A stretch of DNA of 52,231 bases, from IMG/VR virus record IMGVR_UViG_3300025914_000005, positions 1 through 52,231 of that record, one strand, 5' to 3'. The notes under the pieces were generated by a model. It was not told the origin of the DNA. It made no database searches and worked only from the letters and a program-made list of their open reading frames with translations. A program made the position numbers and the translations under genes. The first letter of the stretch is position 1. Every line of letters begins with the position of its first letter. Below, piece after piece: positions 22,308 through 30,825 of this stretch. This DNA comes from a virus.

Positions 22308-23733
22308 TGTCGGCATAGAAGCTGTCAACCGTAAACGGCGCCTGCGTGCCGGAGTAGCGCAAGCGAAGCTGTCGGCGCCGTTCCGTCCCCAAGCCCCTTG
22401 CGACGGCTCTACGCGTGCCAGGTTGCGGCATCTGGATTGATCGATGACCGCGCCACGTTTGGCCTTTGTCGATTGACCAATCGAAATCAAAATTTCCCGC
22501 GGCCGGTCCCATGGACGACGTGACGTCCACTGAATTCAGCGTGTGCCGCTTGTCTTCCTCGCCCAGCCACGGCGTTATGATCTCGCGGTACAGCGTACCG
22601 CCGGGTTCTGATGACGAATTGATATCGAGGCGGCAAACGTGGCCGGTGTCCAAACCAACGTACGTAATTCCGGTATCGTGCTCTGTAGCACAGCGTCCGG
22701 CGTGGTCTGCGCGTCCCGGTGACTGTCGGTAGCTCCACACGCCGAAATTCACCGCCAGCTCAAGCGACCATTGGCCGGGCAGCGTAATGACGTAGAAGTC
22801 GGCGCCGCCCTGTCCGTACGCGTAAGAAGTCAGCGATGCGATTTGAGCATCGGTTAGCTGCTGAAGTAGGATGTCCACCCAATTCGGGCTCGCGCCTTGC
22901 GCCGTCTGCCCTGAAGCTCGCCAGATCCGCTTGTCCGTGCCGACGAAGCCGAAAGATCCACGGAGCCCCGCTAGTGTCGTGCGGGATGCCAAGCCGACTT
23001 CAGTTAGCGAGTTGGGGAACGGAGCGAAGGGAAAATCGGTGTTGTTGCCCGCATCGTACCATTGCTCCATGGAGCGTGATCCGAGCGGCCACATGACGCG
23101 GCCGGACACGAACATGTCAACGATGCGATCCGCTCGCGCTTCTTTGGTAGCGAAGGCGTTAGGGTCCACGCTGGCGGGCGCAAGCGGCGCCGATCGGTAC
23201 ATACGGTCTGATTGGTTGGCGTAAAAGTTGGACGCCGCGGACCAAATCGTCATGTTGTCAAGTTCAACGCAGGTAGCCGGGTCAAAGTTTATGGAGTTGT
23301 CAAATCCTGCGTTGACCACGCCCGCGCCCTGGGTGGCCGTGTACCCTGTTCCCGCTTCCGCTGCGTTGAGCACGTTGCGGTTGGACGCGATGACGAGCGC
23401 CGTACGATCTTCAGCCATGCGGATAACTGGCTGTAGCGCGTTCACTGCCACCGTACCGGAAAGCGTTGGCGCTCCAGTCTCTACGCCGTAATAAATGGTG
23501 CCGTCCGCATGACCGCTCCAGACGGTGCCGAGCGCGTGACACAGAGCGATGCAAGCCGACGAAGACGGACGCGATACCAGCGTCAAGCCAGGCGCCCCGA
23601 GCAGCCGTGCTTTGCCGTCCTTGGCTTCCGTGTCCTGCCGCGGAACCACGCGTACGTTGGTCAGCTTTCCCGCGCCCATGTCGATGTTGAGCGGGTCTTG
23701 AAACGTGCCGAGTATGTTGAGCGGTGCGGTCAT
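22291..23733 (-). CDS. P22 gp10-like tail hub / packaged DNA stabilisation protein
   Basis: 480 residues. The sequence (MTAPLNILGTFQDP..., SRSMEQWYDAGNNTDFPFAPFPNS, GFVGTDKRIWRASGQTAQGASPNWV, then YADITRGA at the end) matches the podovirus gp10-type tail hub family that plugs the portal after packaging. The start at 23733 forms an ATGA overlap with the gp4-like gene, giving the P22-like order gp4 then gp10. Confidence 0.75.
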   Translation of the reverse strand: MTAPLNILGTFQDPLNIDMGAGKLTNVRVVPRQDTEAKDGKARLLGAPGLTLVSRPSSSACIALCHALGTVWSGHADGTIYYGVETGAPTLSGTVAVNALQPVIRMAEDRTALVIASNRNVLNAAEAGTGYTATQGAGVVNAGFDNSINFDPATCVELDNMTIWSAASNFYANQSDRMYRSAPLAPASVDPNAFATKEARADRIVDMFVSGRVMWPLGSRSMEQWYDAGNNTDFPFAPFPNSLTEVGLASRTTLAGLRGSFGFVGTDKRIWRASGQTAQGASPNWVDILLQQLTDAQIASLTSYAYGQGGADFYVITLPGQWSLELAVNFGVWSYRQSPGRADHAGRCATEHDTGITYVGLDTGHVCRLDINSSSEPGGTLYREIITPWLGEEDKRHTLNSVDVTSSMGPAAGNFDFDWSIDKGQTWRGHRSIQMPQPGTRRAVARGLGTERRRQLRLRYSGTQAPFTVDSFYADITRGA

Positions 23734-24407
23734 GAGCGCAAAAACCGCATCCACTGGCGACCACGCGCCCATTGCTTCCACTTCGTATCGACCGCAATCG
23801 CTTGCTGTGCGATCAGGCCAGCACTGTTCGGGTCTTTGCCGTACGCAGTGCAAGCTCGCAGTCCGAACAGCAATGTAGCGTCGTGAACGCCTTCGGGCGG
23901 CATCGGTAGCGTGTCGGACCCATCCGCCGCAGCCAGTAGCGGACAGCGTCCACCGTACTCAATCAATGCCGGAAAACTCGCGCGCGGCGGTTGCCATGCG
24001 TTGATAATCAAACTGCCGTCCGCCTGCCGGCGCTGGTGCCATTTCGTAATCATGCCCGGGAATGTCGTACGGACAACATCGGTCATCGGGCTTTCGCGTG
24101 TCTCCCGGCTTGTGATGCCGATATCCTTAATCCAGAGAGACTTGAGCGCGACGGCATCGGCGTTGACGGTGAAACTGTTTCCGGCGCCGATCGTGAAAGA
24201 ATACTCCACGCCGTTCACGCCCGCCGGAAGCGTGATGTTCACAAGCTGCATAAAATACTGTGCCGCACCGTCCGCTTGCTCGTTTCGCAAGAGGTTGTTG
24301 AGCAGCTTGACGCCTATCGCAAGATCCGTCGTGGCCGGGTCTTCTGTGATATCGAGAATGCCGAATAGGTGCAGCCCTTCGGCGATGACATCGGAAACCA
24401 AAGTCAC
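23730..24407 (-). CDS. P22 gp4-like head-to-tail adaptor
   Basis: 225 residues from GTG 24407 (ribosome site AGGGGAG, with a GTTTAAAC in the spacer). VSDVIAEGLHLFGILDI, then LAIGVKLLNNLLRNEQADG is typical of gp4-like adaptors that bind under the portal and start tail assembly. The C-terminal half (ALIEYGGRCPLLAAAD...) continues the family. A longer frame to 24449 would overlap the zinc-ribbon gene by 37 bases. Confidence 0.7.
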   Translation of the reverse strand: MTLVSDVIAEGLHLFGILDITEDPATTDLAIGVKLLNNLLRNEQADGAAQYFMQLVNITLPAGVNGVEYSFTIGAGNSFTVNADAVALKSLWIKDIGITSRETRESPMTDVVRTTFPGMITKWHQRRQADGSLIINAWQPPRASFPALIEYGGRCPLLAAADGSDTLPMPPEGVHDATLLFGLRACTAYGKDPNSAGLIAQQAIAVDTKWKQWARGRQWMRFLRS

Positions 24408-24412
24408 TGCGT

Positions 24413-24982
24413 TTAAACTCCCCTGTAGACGGTCGGGGGCGGCCCCCACAGTTGGGTGACAACGTCAAGGTCCGTCTTGCCGATATCGCTTGACGGGTCA
24501 AGCGGAGGCGTGACCGTACGCACGGAGCCCGAAGGAATAAAGGTACCGTCCCATTCGGCCGGGTTGATCGTGGTCACGTCCACGATGGCGTAGGACGTCG
24601 GGAGCGCGGGCGGAAAGGCCGCGGACTTGCCGAGCGTCTTGTAGTAGGGCACCACTTTAAGCAAGCCTTGCAGCCGCGTGGCGTCGTCGGACGCCGGTAC
24701 CTGCGGTGCCGTGCTCCATAGCGTATCGAGGCCCCAGCGTGCCGGATACGGTTCCGGCGGGGGCTCTATCGAGCGATCGGGGTAGGCTTGGAAATCGAGC
24801 ACATCAGGCCACGGGTCCAAGCACGAACGCACGGGCCGCCCGGAAGACGGGGAGCACACCAGCAAGCCGGTCAGGCGTTCGCGCCGTAACGTGCTGTAGG
24901 CCACGCGAGCGCCACAGCGCGGACACGCCGCCCATGTCTCAAAAGGCGCAAATTTCGGCTTGACTGAATGGCCCGCTTTCAT
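24413..24982 (-). CDS. Phage structural protein with N-terminal zinc ribbon
   Basis: 189 residues. CPRCGARV, then RRERLTGLLVC and CLDPWPD form a zinc ribbon as in a family of phage head-associated proteins (CxxCG ... tGLlVC..C.dp). The rest is Pro-rich. Lies between the gp4-like gene and the capsid terminator. Exact role unknown. Confidence 0.6.
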   Translation of the reverse strand: MKAGHSVKPKFAPFETWAACPRCGARVAYSTLRRERLTGLLVCSPSSGRPVRSCLDPWPDVLDFQAYPDRSIEPPPEPYPARWGLDTLWSTAPQVPASDDATRLQGLLKVVPYYKTLGKSAAFPPALPTSYAIVDVTTINPAEWDGTFIPSGSVRTVTPPLDPSSDIGKTDLDVVTQLWGPPPTVYRGV

Positions 24983-25003
24983 GCCGGCATCCTACCACCA
25001 AGA

Positions 25004-25035
25004 GAAAAAGGCCGCCAGCGTGAAAACTGGCGGCC
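25004..25035 (-). terminator. Rho-independent terminator after the capsid gene
   Basis: On the minus strand GGCCGCCAG (25035-25027) pairs with CTGGCGGCC (25018-25010), 8-base loop, followed by TTTTTCTC. It separates the capsid transcript from the downstream tail hub genes. Confidence 0.85.
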
Positions 25036-25057
25036 CCAAGTCTGGGAGGAAACGCTT

Positions 25058-25990
25058 TTACTGCGCGTCGGCGCCGGGCGAAACGTAGACGGTGCGGAAG
25101 TCCACGATAGACGCCGAGCACCGGAACCAAATGGCGAGCAACTTGGCCTGGTTCGACCAGTTGCTATCCTCCCGGGTCTCCAGCCCGGAGCGCTCCCAGA
25201 AGGTCATGCCCTGCCCGTTGTCCTTGTCCTGTTCGGACGTCTGGATGAAGTAGTTGTCTTTGTCCACGAGGTACGGGGTTTCGATGACTTCGGGCAGTGC
25301 GCCGGTCGCGCGCAGCACGTTGATGTTGTTCGTCTGCGCATTCCACTGCAAGGGCGAGCCGAGAATGCGCCGGGTCTCCGGGCCGTTCTCCGGGGACAGG
25401 ATGACGCGCTTGGGCCGGGTGTTGATGATGAAGCCGCGACCGTTGCGCGCATAGCTGATCTGGATCACGGCATTCTCGAAAGCGAGTTCCGAGACGTTGG
25501 CCGCAACCAGCAAGTTGCTCTGGAAGCCGGTGGCGGTCGGGTGCGAAGCCGAGCCGAGCGGGACGCCGTCCGCACGTACGCCGTTCACTGCGTCCACCGC
25601 GACTTGCAGCGGCGCGTGCGCGATGTACTCCATGGTCTGGTTAGCGCTGAAGGCAAGTTCCTTCATCATGCGCCCGCCGACGTCTTCGTACAGGTTGTCG
25701 TCTTCCGCTTCGCGCGAGATCGCAACAGCCAGGCCGTACGAAGCGTGGGTAACCTGCGTACGGTAGCCCTCATTCGGAACGTCGAACTGGACGCCTTCGA
25801 GTTCGGGCTGTTGAACGGCAAGGCCAAGGCCGGCACGTTCGGTCATGAACTCCTCGAAAGCCTTCTCCGAAGACTTGCTGTCGAAAAAGTTGGTGTAGAC
25901 CTTTTCGAGGCGTTCGTAATCGAGGCCGAACAAGGCGTACAGGCCGGGCCAGTATTGCGAAGCCTGTAGGGAACGGTCAATGACCTGCAA
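25058..25990 (-). CDS. Major capsid protein
   Basis: 310 residues. LYALFGLDYERLEKVYTNFFDSKSSEKAFEEF and the GYRTQVTHASYGLAVAISREAEDDNLYED block resemble the Mu gpT-type major head protein family, which has the HK97 fold. Length fits an unprocessed capsid protein. The reading frame has only TTG at 25990 with a good ribosome site (GGAGA); the next in-frame Met is 48 codons later, so a TTG start is likely. A terminator follows, consistent with high, separate expression. Confidence 0.8.
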   Translation of the reverse strand: MQVIDRSLQASQYWPGLYALFGLDYERLEKVYTNFFDSKSSEKAFEEFMTERAGLGLAVQQPELEGVQFDVPNEGYRTQVTHASYGLAVAISREAEDDNLYEDVGGRMMKELAFSANQTMEYIAHAPLQVAVDAVNGVRADGVPLGSASHPTATGFQSNLLVAANVSELAFENAVIQISYARNGRGFIINTRPKRVILSPENGPETRRILGSPLQWNAQTNNINVLRATGALPEVIETPYLVDKDNYFIQTSEQDKDNGQGMTFWERSGLETREDSNWSNQAKLLAIWFRCSASIVDFRTVYVSPGADAQ

Positions 25991-26137
25991 GGGAATTCTC
26001 CGTGCGTTGAGGGGTCCGGCGTTTTGCAGGCCGGGCGATTTAAACGATGCAGGAATAGCACTTTTTTATTTTGTTCACAATATGTGGTAGTTTAAACAGT
26101 TGACTTGTCATACATAGAGTAATATTACGGGGACCGC
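25991..26137. promoter_or_regulatory. Divergent control region between capsid and portal genes
   Basis: 147 bases, AT-rich in the centre. It carries the portal promoter (26100-26128), a GTTTAAAC (26090-26097), and a possible leftward promoter TTGTGA-N16-CTATTC (26078-26051) for the capsid gene. Confidence 0.5.
26100..26128 (+). promoter_or_regulatory. Portal promoter with embedded TGTCATACA site
   Basis: TTGACT (26100-26105) directly followed by TGTCATACA (26106-26114), and TATTAC (26123-26128) after a spacer of 17. Same -35/9-mer arrangement as at 20994. The start point would be only a few bases before the ATG at 26138, so the message is nearly leaderless. Confidence 0.55.
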
Positions 26138-28093
26138 ATGACCTATTCGCCGCCAAAGCTCAAAATCGACCTGCAAGCCCCCGAGACAATCGGCAATTTG
26201 GCGGCAAAAATGACGGCGTCCGATCGCCGCGTACTTGCCGACCACCTTTGCGACCTGATCGCGATCGATGAACAGTCCATGGGGCCGTGGCTGGCGAATG
26301 CCAGGCGCTACCTTCAGCAAATCAAGAACACTGCGTCCCGGTCGAAACAGGGCAATCAGGAACAGCGCGGGAGCGAGGAAAGCGACCAGTCGTCCCCGGG
26401 TACGGGTCTCACGCTTTCAGCTATCGTACAATTTGCAGCTCGCGCAACCGATGCGCTGCTAGGCGAGCCCCAGCTTTTCAAAGCGTCGAAGTCCGGCGGC
26501 GAAGCATTGGCGGAATGGACTTCGGATCAGTTCCTAACCGATGACCCGGTTTGGACGCTGGAAACGGATCAGCTTGTTATCCACATGGCCGCAACCGGCC
26601 TTGCGTGGCGTAAGCGCAAGTACGAAAGCGAAGACAAAAAGATATATTCGAAGTTCCTCCCCTGTACGCACGTCATCGTCAATTCCGGCATGCGTACGGT
26701 TGAGCGTACGCCACGCATGACGGAGGAGTTTGAGCGCTATCCGTACGAAATAGACCGCAGCATTGAGCGCGGTCACTGGGTTGACTACCAACCGCGCTAT
26801 GACGAACAAGACCCGCAAGCGTCCATGAAGTTCTACGAAACGGATTGCTGGCTTGACTTCGATAACGACGGCATCAACGAACCGTGGACCGTCACGATTG
26901 CACTCGACGACATGAAAGAAGTCGTCAAGATTGAGCCGCGGTGGTCGTCCAAAACGGTTGTGGACAACAAAGAAGAATTATTCTTTAAACCCGTACCCCG
27001 TTATTTCCCGTACGTGTTCCTGCCGGACCCGGATGGCGGTTTCCTCCCGATGGGTTTCGGCTGGCTTCTGGAGAACCCGGAAAACACCGCAAACGACCTT
27101 CTCGCGTCCATCATCGATACCGCGAAGTCCGAAGCCGAAAACGGCGGTGTGATGGTGGGCGGTGGCGTTGGCGTACCCGACAGCGTGGAAATCAAAACCG
27201 ATCGCGTCAACGTGCTCCCCGGTGACCGCCCGCTGAACGACACCTATCAGTCTTTCCCTGTCAAATCGGTTTCGTCCGGTTCGGTTGCCGTACTTGAAAA
27301 AGTTATCACACTTGGGGACCGCATCGCAGGCACGCTGAACCTTTTGGAAAACGCACCCGCATCCATGTCCGCGACGCTGGCAAAAGGCATCATCGATAAC
27401 GGTTCGCAGGTACAGAGCGCCGTACATCGCCGCATGGTTCAACAGCTTACGGGCGAGGGCAAAGCCCACGTACGCATGGCTGACATGTACGATTTGCTGC
27501 CGCAAGCCATCTTGGCCGGCGATACCGGCACAATCGCGGTCACCGCAGACCCGCAGCTAGCCACCGAAATGCACCGGAGCGCACTTGCCGGCATTTATTT
27601 TCAGATGCTTGACCAAGCCGAGAAGGGCGTACCGTGGCAGCTTCCAGAAATCCAGCTACGTCTCTGTCAGGTTCTCCGCTTGCCCAACCCGGAAAAGCTG
27701 ATCGGGCAGGCCAAGCCGCAGGAAGCCACGCCGGCCGAACGCCTCAAAGGTGCGATCGATATGCACAAGGCGAGCACGGCGCGCATTCAGACGATTGGTA
27801 AAGTTGCCGTGGATCTTACGTCGGCGCTTAAGAACATCGTGGAAGCGCAAGGCGGCATGCAAGGTAATCAAATGGCGCTGCTACAAATGGCGCAGCTTGA
27901 AGAAACCGTGAAACAGCTAATGACGGAAAGTCAGAATGCAGGATCAGGATTTGCGGGATTGGATCAACCACCCGGTAACGCAGGCGGTGCGCCAGGTTTA
28001 CCAGGCCCGCAGCAAGGGGGTGGTGGACCGCTTCCTGTCGGGGGTGGCGGTGGTGACGGAGCTGGAGCAGGGGCAGGCGGCGGGTTGGCATGA
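26138..28093 (+). CDS. Portal protein
   Basis: 651 residues. The order of segments (acidic N-terminal region; LSAIVQFAARATDALLGEP; GLAWRKRKYE; YFPYVFLPDPDGGFLPMGFGWLLENPENTANDLLASIID; long helix SLSVSS-like GIIDNGSQVQSAVHRRM) is that of podovirus portals of the P22 type. The last 45 residues are a Gly/Pro-rich tail that is encoded over the start of the next gene (27936). Forms the dodecameric DNA channel. First gene of a rightward head operon. Confidence 0.8.
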   Translation: MTYSPPKLKIDLQAPETIGNLAAKMTASDRRVLADHLCDLIAIDEQSMGPWLANARRYLQQIKNTASRSKQGNQEQRGSEESDQSSPGTGLTLSAIVQFAARATDALLGEPQLFKASKSGGEALAEWTSDQFLTDDPVWTLETDQLVIHMAATGLAWRKRKYESEDKKIYSKFLPCTHVIVNSGMRTVERTPRMTEEFERYPYEIDRSIERGHWVDYQPRYDEQDPQASMKFYETDCWLDFDNDGINEPWTVTIALDDMKEVVKIEPRWSSKTVVDNKEELFFKPVPRYFPYVFLPDPDGGFLPMGFGWLLENPENTANDLLASIIDTAKSEAENGGVMVGGGVGVPDSVEIKTDRVNVLPGDRPLNDTYQSFPVKSVSSGSVAVLEKVITLGDRIAGTLNLLENAPASMSATLAKGIIDNGSQVQSAVHRRMVQQLTGEGKAHVRMADMYDLLPQAILAGDTGTIAVTADPQLATEMHRSALAGIYFQMLDQAEKGVPWQLPEIQLRLCQVLRLPNPEKLIGQAKPQEATPAERLKGAIDMHKASTARIQTIGKVAVDLTSALKNIVEAQGGMQGNQMALLQMAQLEETVKQLMTESQNAGSGFAGLDQPPGNAGGAPGLPGPQQGGGGPLPVGGGGGDGAGAGAGGGLA

Positions 28094-28190
28094 CCTGGTA
28101 AAGCTGATAGAAAGCAAGCCGGCGGAACTCCGTACGTTTCTGGAGAAGCACCGCACGCCAATATCGAGGAGCACTTGGCCAAATGACTGA
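27936..28190 (+). CDS. Small head-region protein overprinted on the portal end
   Basis: 84 residues (MQDQDLRDWINHPVTQAVRQVYQ...). WxxHPVT near the start is a pattern I associate with small proteins beside phage portal genes. It overlaps the portal gene by 158 bases in the +1 frame, where the portal reads as Gly/Pro repeats. GGAAAG upstream can serve as ribosome site. Confidence 0.6.
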   Translation: MQDQDLRDWINHPVTQAVRQVYQARSKGVVDRFLSGVAVVTELEQGQAAGWHDLVKLIESKPAELRTFLEKHRTPISRSTWPND

Positions 28191-28728
28191 TACCGTACAC
28201 CGCTTTCTAATCCCGCATGAACACGTCATCCCCACCCGGGACATGGTCATCATTCGCCTGCCCCGGCCGCCGGAGAAGGTGGGCAGCATCATCGTGCCGG
28301 ATCAATCGCGGGATATCGCGCAACACAACGTCATGGCCGGGCGTATCGTCGCCATGGGGCCGCTCGCGTTCAACTTCAAGGACGCGCGGAAAGAAGATGC
28401 GTCCGAATTCATGAACCGGCAAAACGTACAGCTTGGCGACTGGGTTCTGATCCGCCCGTTTGCCGGTACGATGGTTCAGGGCGGTCAGCTCATTCCCACC
28501 GGCTGGCGCTACGTCTCCAGCTTCCAAGACGTGATCGGTATCATTCCGGCGGACAAAATGCCGGCGGCCGAAACGCTGCAATGGGACGCGGACGAAAGCC
28601 AGCAAGGCGTTGAAGGTGCAGCCGTCGAGCTGGCGAACAAATCCCCCATTGCGCCCGTGCCGGATAACGTACGCGAGCGCGTCACGTACCCGAGCAAGAA
28701 CCCCAAGAAACAGCGCAACCACCGCTAG
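28183..28728 (+). CDS. GroES-like (co-chaperonin fold) protein
   Basis: 181 residues. RDMVIIRLPRPPEKVGSIIVPD, GRIVAMGP and LGDWVLIRPFAGT correspond to the beta-barrel blocks of Cpn10/GroES (DRVxV...GGIxLPD, GxVVAVGPG, VGDxVLFxxYAGT). The mobile loop region is replaced by phage sequence and a 60-residue extension follows. It could replace host GroES for capsid folding, as T4 gp31 does, or be a decoration protein with this fold. Overlaps the previous gene by 8 bases. Confidence 0.6.
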   Translation: MTDTVHRFLIPHEHVIPTRDMVIIRLPRPPEKVGSIIVPDQSRDIAQHNVMAGRIVAMGPLAFNFKDARKEDASEFMNRQNVQLGDWVLIRPFAGTMVQGGQLIPTGWRYVSSFQDVIGIIPADKMPAAETLQWDADESQQGVEGAAVELANKSPIAPVPDNVRERVTYPSKNPKKQRNHR

Positions 28729-28739
28729 GAGCAAAGTCT

Positions 28740-29372
28740 ATGGATCTGGACGAATTGATGCGCAAAACGACGCTGGACACGCTCACTTCGCAACACGAAG
28801 CTGCGGTGGTCAACGGTGACGTCGCAGGCGCCAAGGCCGCAGCCGACAAGCTTGCCGAGTTCAAGCTGGCAACGGCGCCAAAGCCCGCCGTTCAAACCGG
28901 CTTCGGCGATACGGAAGTCAAAGCCGAGCTGAACAAGCTGCCGTGGTTCGGTGCCGACCCCAAAAAGTCGGCGAAGGCCATGGACGCGGCCCGCAACATG
29001 TCCACCGCCAAGTTTGCCACACCGCAGGCTTTCGTTGAAGCGGTCGTGAAGGCCGTCGAAGATGACGCCGCAGCAACGACGACCGCCACGGAGGAGCCCG
29101 GGGACGACGATGACGATGCGGGCAAGGCAGCGACCAAACCGGCCACTCGACGCACGGATGGCCCCCGGGACGACGATACGGGCGCGCGGGGCCGCGGTGC
29201 CGGTGGCGGCGCCTGGTCGAAGCTGAGCGAGGCACCCAAGGACGTGCAAGCGCGCATCAAGGCGTCTGCGCAGAAGTTCCTCCCGGCCGCCGCTACGGAG
29301 GAACAGCGCAAGAATTTCCACAAGCGAGCGCTTGACGCAGCGTACGCAGAGCATCAACGGAAGGCGAAGTAA
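28740..29372 (+). CDS. Putative capsid scaffolding protein
   Basis: 210 residues, highly charged: helical N-terminal half, acidic middle (EEPGDDDDDAGK), Gly-rich linker and a basic helical end (FHKRALDAAYAEHQRKAK). This layout and the place next to portal and capsid genes fit a scaffold. AGGAG ribosome site. No direct family match. Confidence 0.55.
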   Translation: MDLDELMRKTTLDTLTSQHEAAVVNGDVAGAKAAADKLAEFKLATAPKPAVQTGFGDTEVKAELNKLPWFGADPKKSAKAMDAARNMSTAKFATPQAFVEAVVKAVEDDAAATTTATEEPGDDDDDAGKAATKPATRRTDGPRDDDTGARGRGAGGGAWSKLSEAPKDVQARIKASAQKFLPAAATEEQRKNFHKRALDAAYAEHQRKAK

Positions 29373-29375
29373 GCC

Positions 29376-29915
29376 ATGAACGCAGGTTTCATCCCGGGCA
29401 TCGATGACCACTTGAAGCCCAACCCGCCGGCCGCCATTCCGGAGGCGTTCAGCGCCGGCAACGCCGTGGCCAACCTGACCCCGTTCAAGGAAGCCTTGGA
29501 CTGGGAACAGATCATTCAGAACCTTGTTCTGGACCGACCGCTGAAGCTCTACATTCCCGATCGCGAGAAGTACCCGGATTGGGAATTCTTCATCTGCAAC
29601 GGCACGCCTACCGCCATGATGAACGCCAAGAACAAGGGTTTCGTGCCGGTGACGGACGAAAAGCTGTCGAACCTGTTCAAGGATCTCACAGCCGGCACCG
29701 ACGAAGACGGTAAGGCATTCCGACCTATCCTCATGGCCCGCAGCAAGGCCGTAGGCGACCACGTACGCAAGCGCCACCGGAAACAACTTCAATCGCTGTA
29801 CGCCGGCATGGACCCGACCAAGAAAGACATCGGCGGCAAGTATGCGACCCGCGTTGACGGCGTCGGCATGTCGCAAGGTTCTTTCGAGGGGCCTGCGTTC
29901 CGCATTCGCGTCTAA
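29376..29915 (+). CDS. Head-region protein of unknown function
   Basis: 179 residues (MNAGFIPGIDDHLKPNPPA...). Segment LDRPLKLYIPDREKYPDWEF looks like a folded domain; basic stretch KRHRKQ near 128-135. Three bases after the scaffold-like gene. Probably structural or assembly-related by position only. Confidence 0.6.
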   Translation: MNAGFIPGIDDHLKPNPPAAIPEAFSAGNAVANLTPFKEALDWEQIIQNLVLDRPLKLYIPDREKYPDWEFFICNGTPTAMMNAKNKGFVPVTDEKLSNLFKDLTAGTDEDGKAFRPILMARSKAVGDHVRKRHRKQLQSLYAGMDPTKKDIGGKYATRVDGVGMSQGSFEGPAFRIRV

Positions 29916-29931
29916 CCACGGAGGAGCCACC

Positions 29932-30111
29932 ATGGCGAAGGGAAAGGGCGGCGGGGCGAAGAAAGCCCCCGCCAAGAAAGAACCCACGGCGGACATGCAC
30001 CGGCAGAAGGCGGCCGAACTCCACGCCAAAGCCAGGCTGCATTCGGCCCGTGCCGATATGATGGACGTCAAGAACCCGAAGAAAAAGGGTGACGTGCCGG
30101 GGTGCTACTGA
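29932..30111 (+). CDS. Small Lys-rich protein
   Basis: 59 residues starting MAKGKGGGAKKAPAKKEP, then an Ala/His-rich helix. GGAGG ribosome site. Strong positive charge suggests contact with DNA in the head. Its stop shares bases with the next start (TGATG). Confidence 0.6.
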   Translation: MAKGKGGGAKKAPAKKEPTADMHRQKAAELHAKARLHSARADMMDVKNPKKKGDVPGCY

Positions 30112-30356
30112 TGCCGGAACCGTCTTGCCCGCTGCCAAAGCGAGCGCGGGAGGCCCGCGTATTGCTCTGCAAAGGACTGCCCACCAAAGAAGTTGCTGCC
30201 GCGATGAACTGCGCACCGCGTACGGTAGAAGGCTACGCAGACGCACTCCGCAAGGCCTACGGTGTTCGCAACATAGCGGAGCTGATACGCGCGGTTTACG
30301 ATCTCGACGCGGTAGACGCAGCCAAAAACAAGGCCCCGGAATTACCCGGGGCCTGA
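30111..30356 (+). CDS. LuxR/GerE-type helix-turn-helix protein
   Basis: 81 residues. REARVLLCKGLPTKEVAAAMNCAPRTVEGYADALRKAYGVRNIAELIRAVYD is a complete LuxR-type HTH (GLxxKEVAxxM...RTVExY...LRxxYGVRNxAEL). Without a receiver or ligand domain, it may be a late-gene regulator or, given its place near head genes, a terminase small subunit. Ends at a bidirectional terminator. Confidence 0.65.
   Translation: MPEPSCPLPKRAREARVLLCKGLPTKEVAAAMNCAPRTVEGYADALRKAYGVRNIAELIRAVYDLDAVDAAKNKAPELPGA
30331..30353. terminator. Bidirectional terminator hairpin
   Basis: AGGCCCCGG and the complementary CCGGGGCCT flank a short AATTAC loop. It lies over the end of the HTH gene and just before the end of the convergent leftward gene. 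T-rich tails are weak on both sides. Confidence 0.6.
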
Positions 30357-30357
30357 A

Positions 30358-30792
30358 TTACTTCTTGGTCATCTTGAGGACCAAGTCCATGAGGACGGCC
30401 GTGACGGACTTGTCCCGTTTCTTCGCCAAAGCCACCAAAGCCTTTTTCTCCGGCTTCGACAATTTCATGTCCACGCGCTCCGTACGAACAAGAGGCCGTT
30501 GGTTGCCGGGCTTGCGAGCCGACTTCTTGGGCCGCGACTTCGTCGCCGGCTTCTTTGCGGCCTTGGCCTTTTTCGGGGGTGCCTTCTTGGCCTTGGCCTT
30601 TTTGGTCTTCGGCTTCGCCGGCTTGGACGGCTTGCGCTTCGTGGCCGGCTTGGCCTTGGACTTCTTTACCGGCCGGGCCTGAGACTTCGCCGCAGCCTTG
30701 GCGGCTTTCTTCGCGATCTCACTCGGACGGGGTTTCCGCGGCGGCTTTTTGGGCTCCGCTGCCGGCGGTAGCGGGTCGGTCGTGTCAAACAT
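30358..30792 (-). CDS. Histone H1-like Lys/Ala/Pro-rich protein with RHH-like C-terminus
   Basis: 144 residues. Residues about 10-95 are Lys/Ala/Pro repeats (e.g. KAKAKKAPPKKAKAAKK) as in bacterial and eukaryotic H1 tails. The last 42 residues (RVDMKLSKPEKKALVALAKKRDKSVTAVLMDLVLKM) look like a ribbon-helix-helix domain. The fusion suggests a sequence-guided DNA-compacting or gene-silencing protein. The start at 30792 has AGGAG upstream and its own promoter at 30826-30855. Confidence 0.7.
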   Translation of the reverse strand: MFDTTDPLPPAAEPKKPPRKPRPSEIAKKAAKAAAKSQARPVKKSKAKPATKRKPSKPAKPKTKKAKAKKAPPKKAKAAKKPATKSRPKKSARKPGNQRPLVRTERVDMKLSKPEKKALVALAKKRDKSVTAVLMDLVLKMTKK

Positions 30793-30825
30793 GCGTGCTC
30801 CTAGGTACGGGTTGCAATCCGTACT

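Noticed and set aside
24968-25969. 333-codon + strand frame opposite the capsid gene
   Set aside because: The minus strand frame is a recognisable capsid protein with terminator; the + frame is its mirror with biased composition.
28725-30071. 448-codon open frame on the minus strand
   Set aside because: It is a shadow of the scaffold-like and following genes in GC-rich sequence; the predicted protein is Arg/Leu/Gly-rich without domains, while the + strand genes have ribosome sites and sensible ends.
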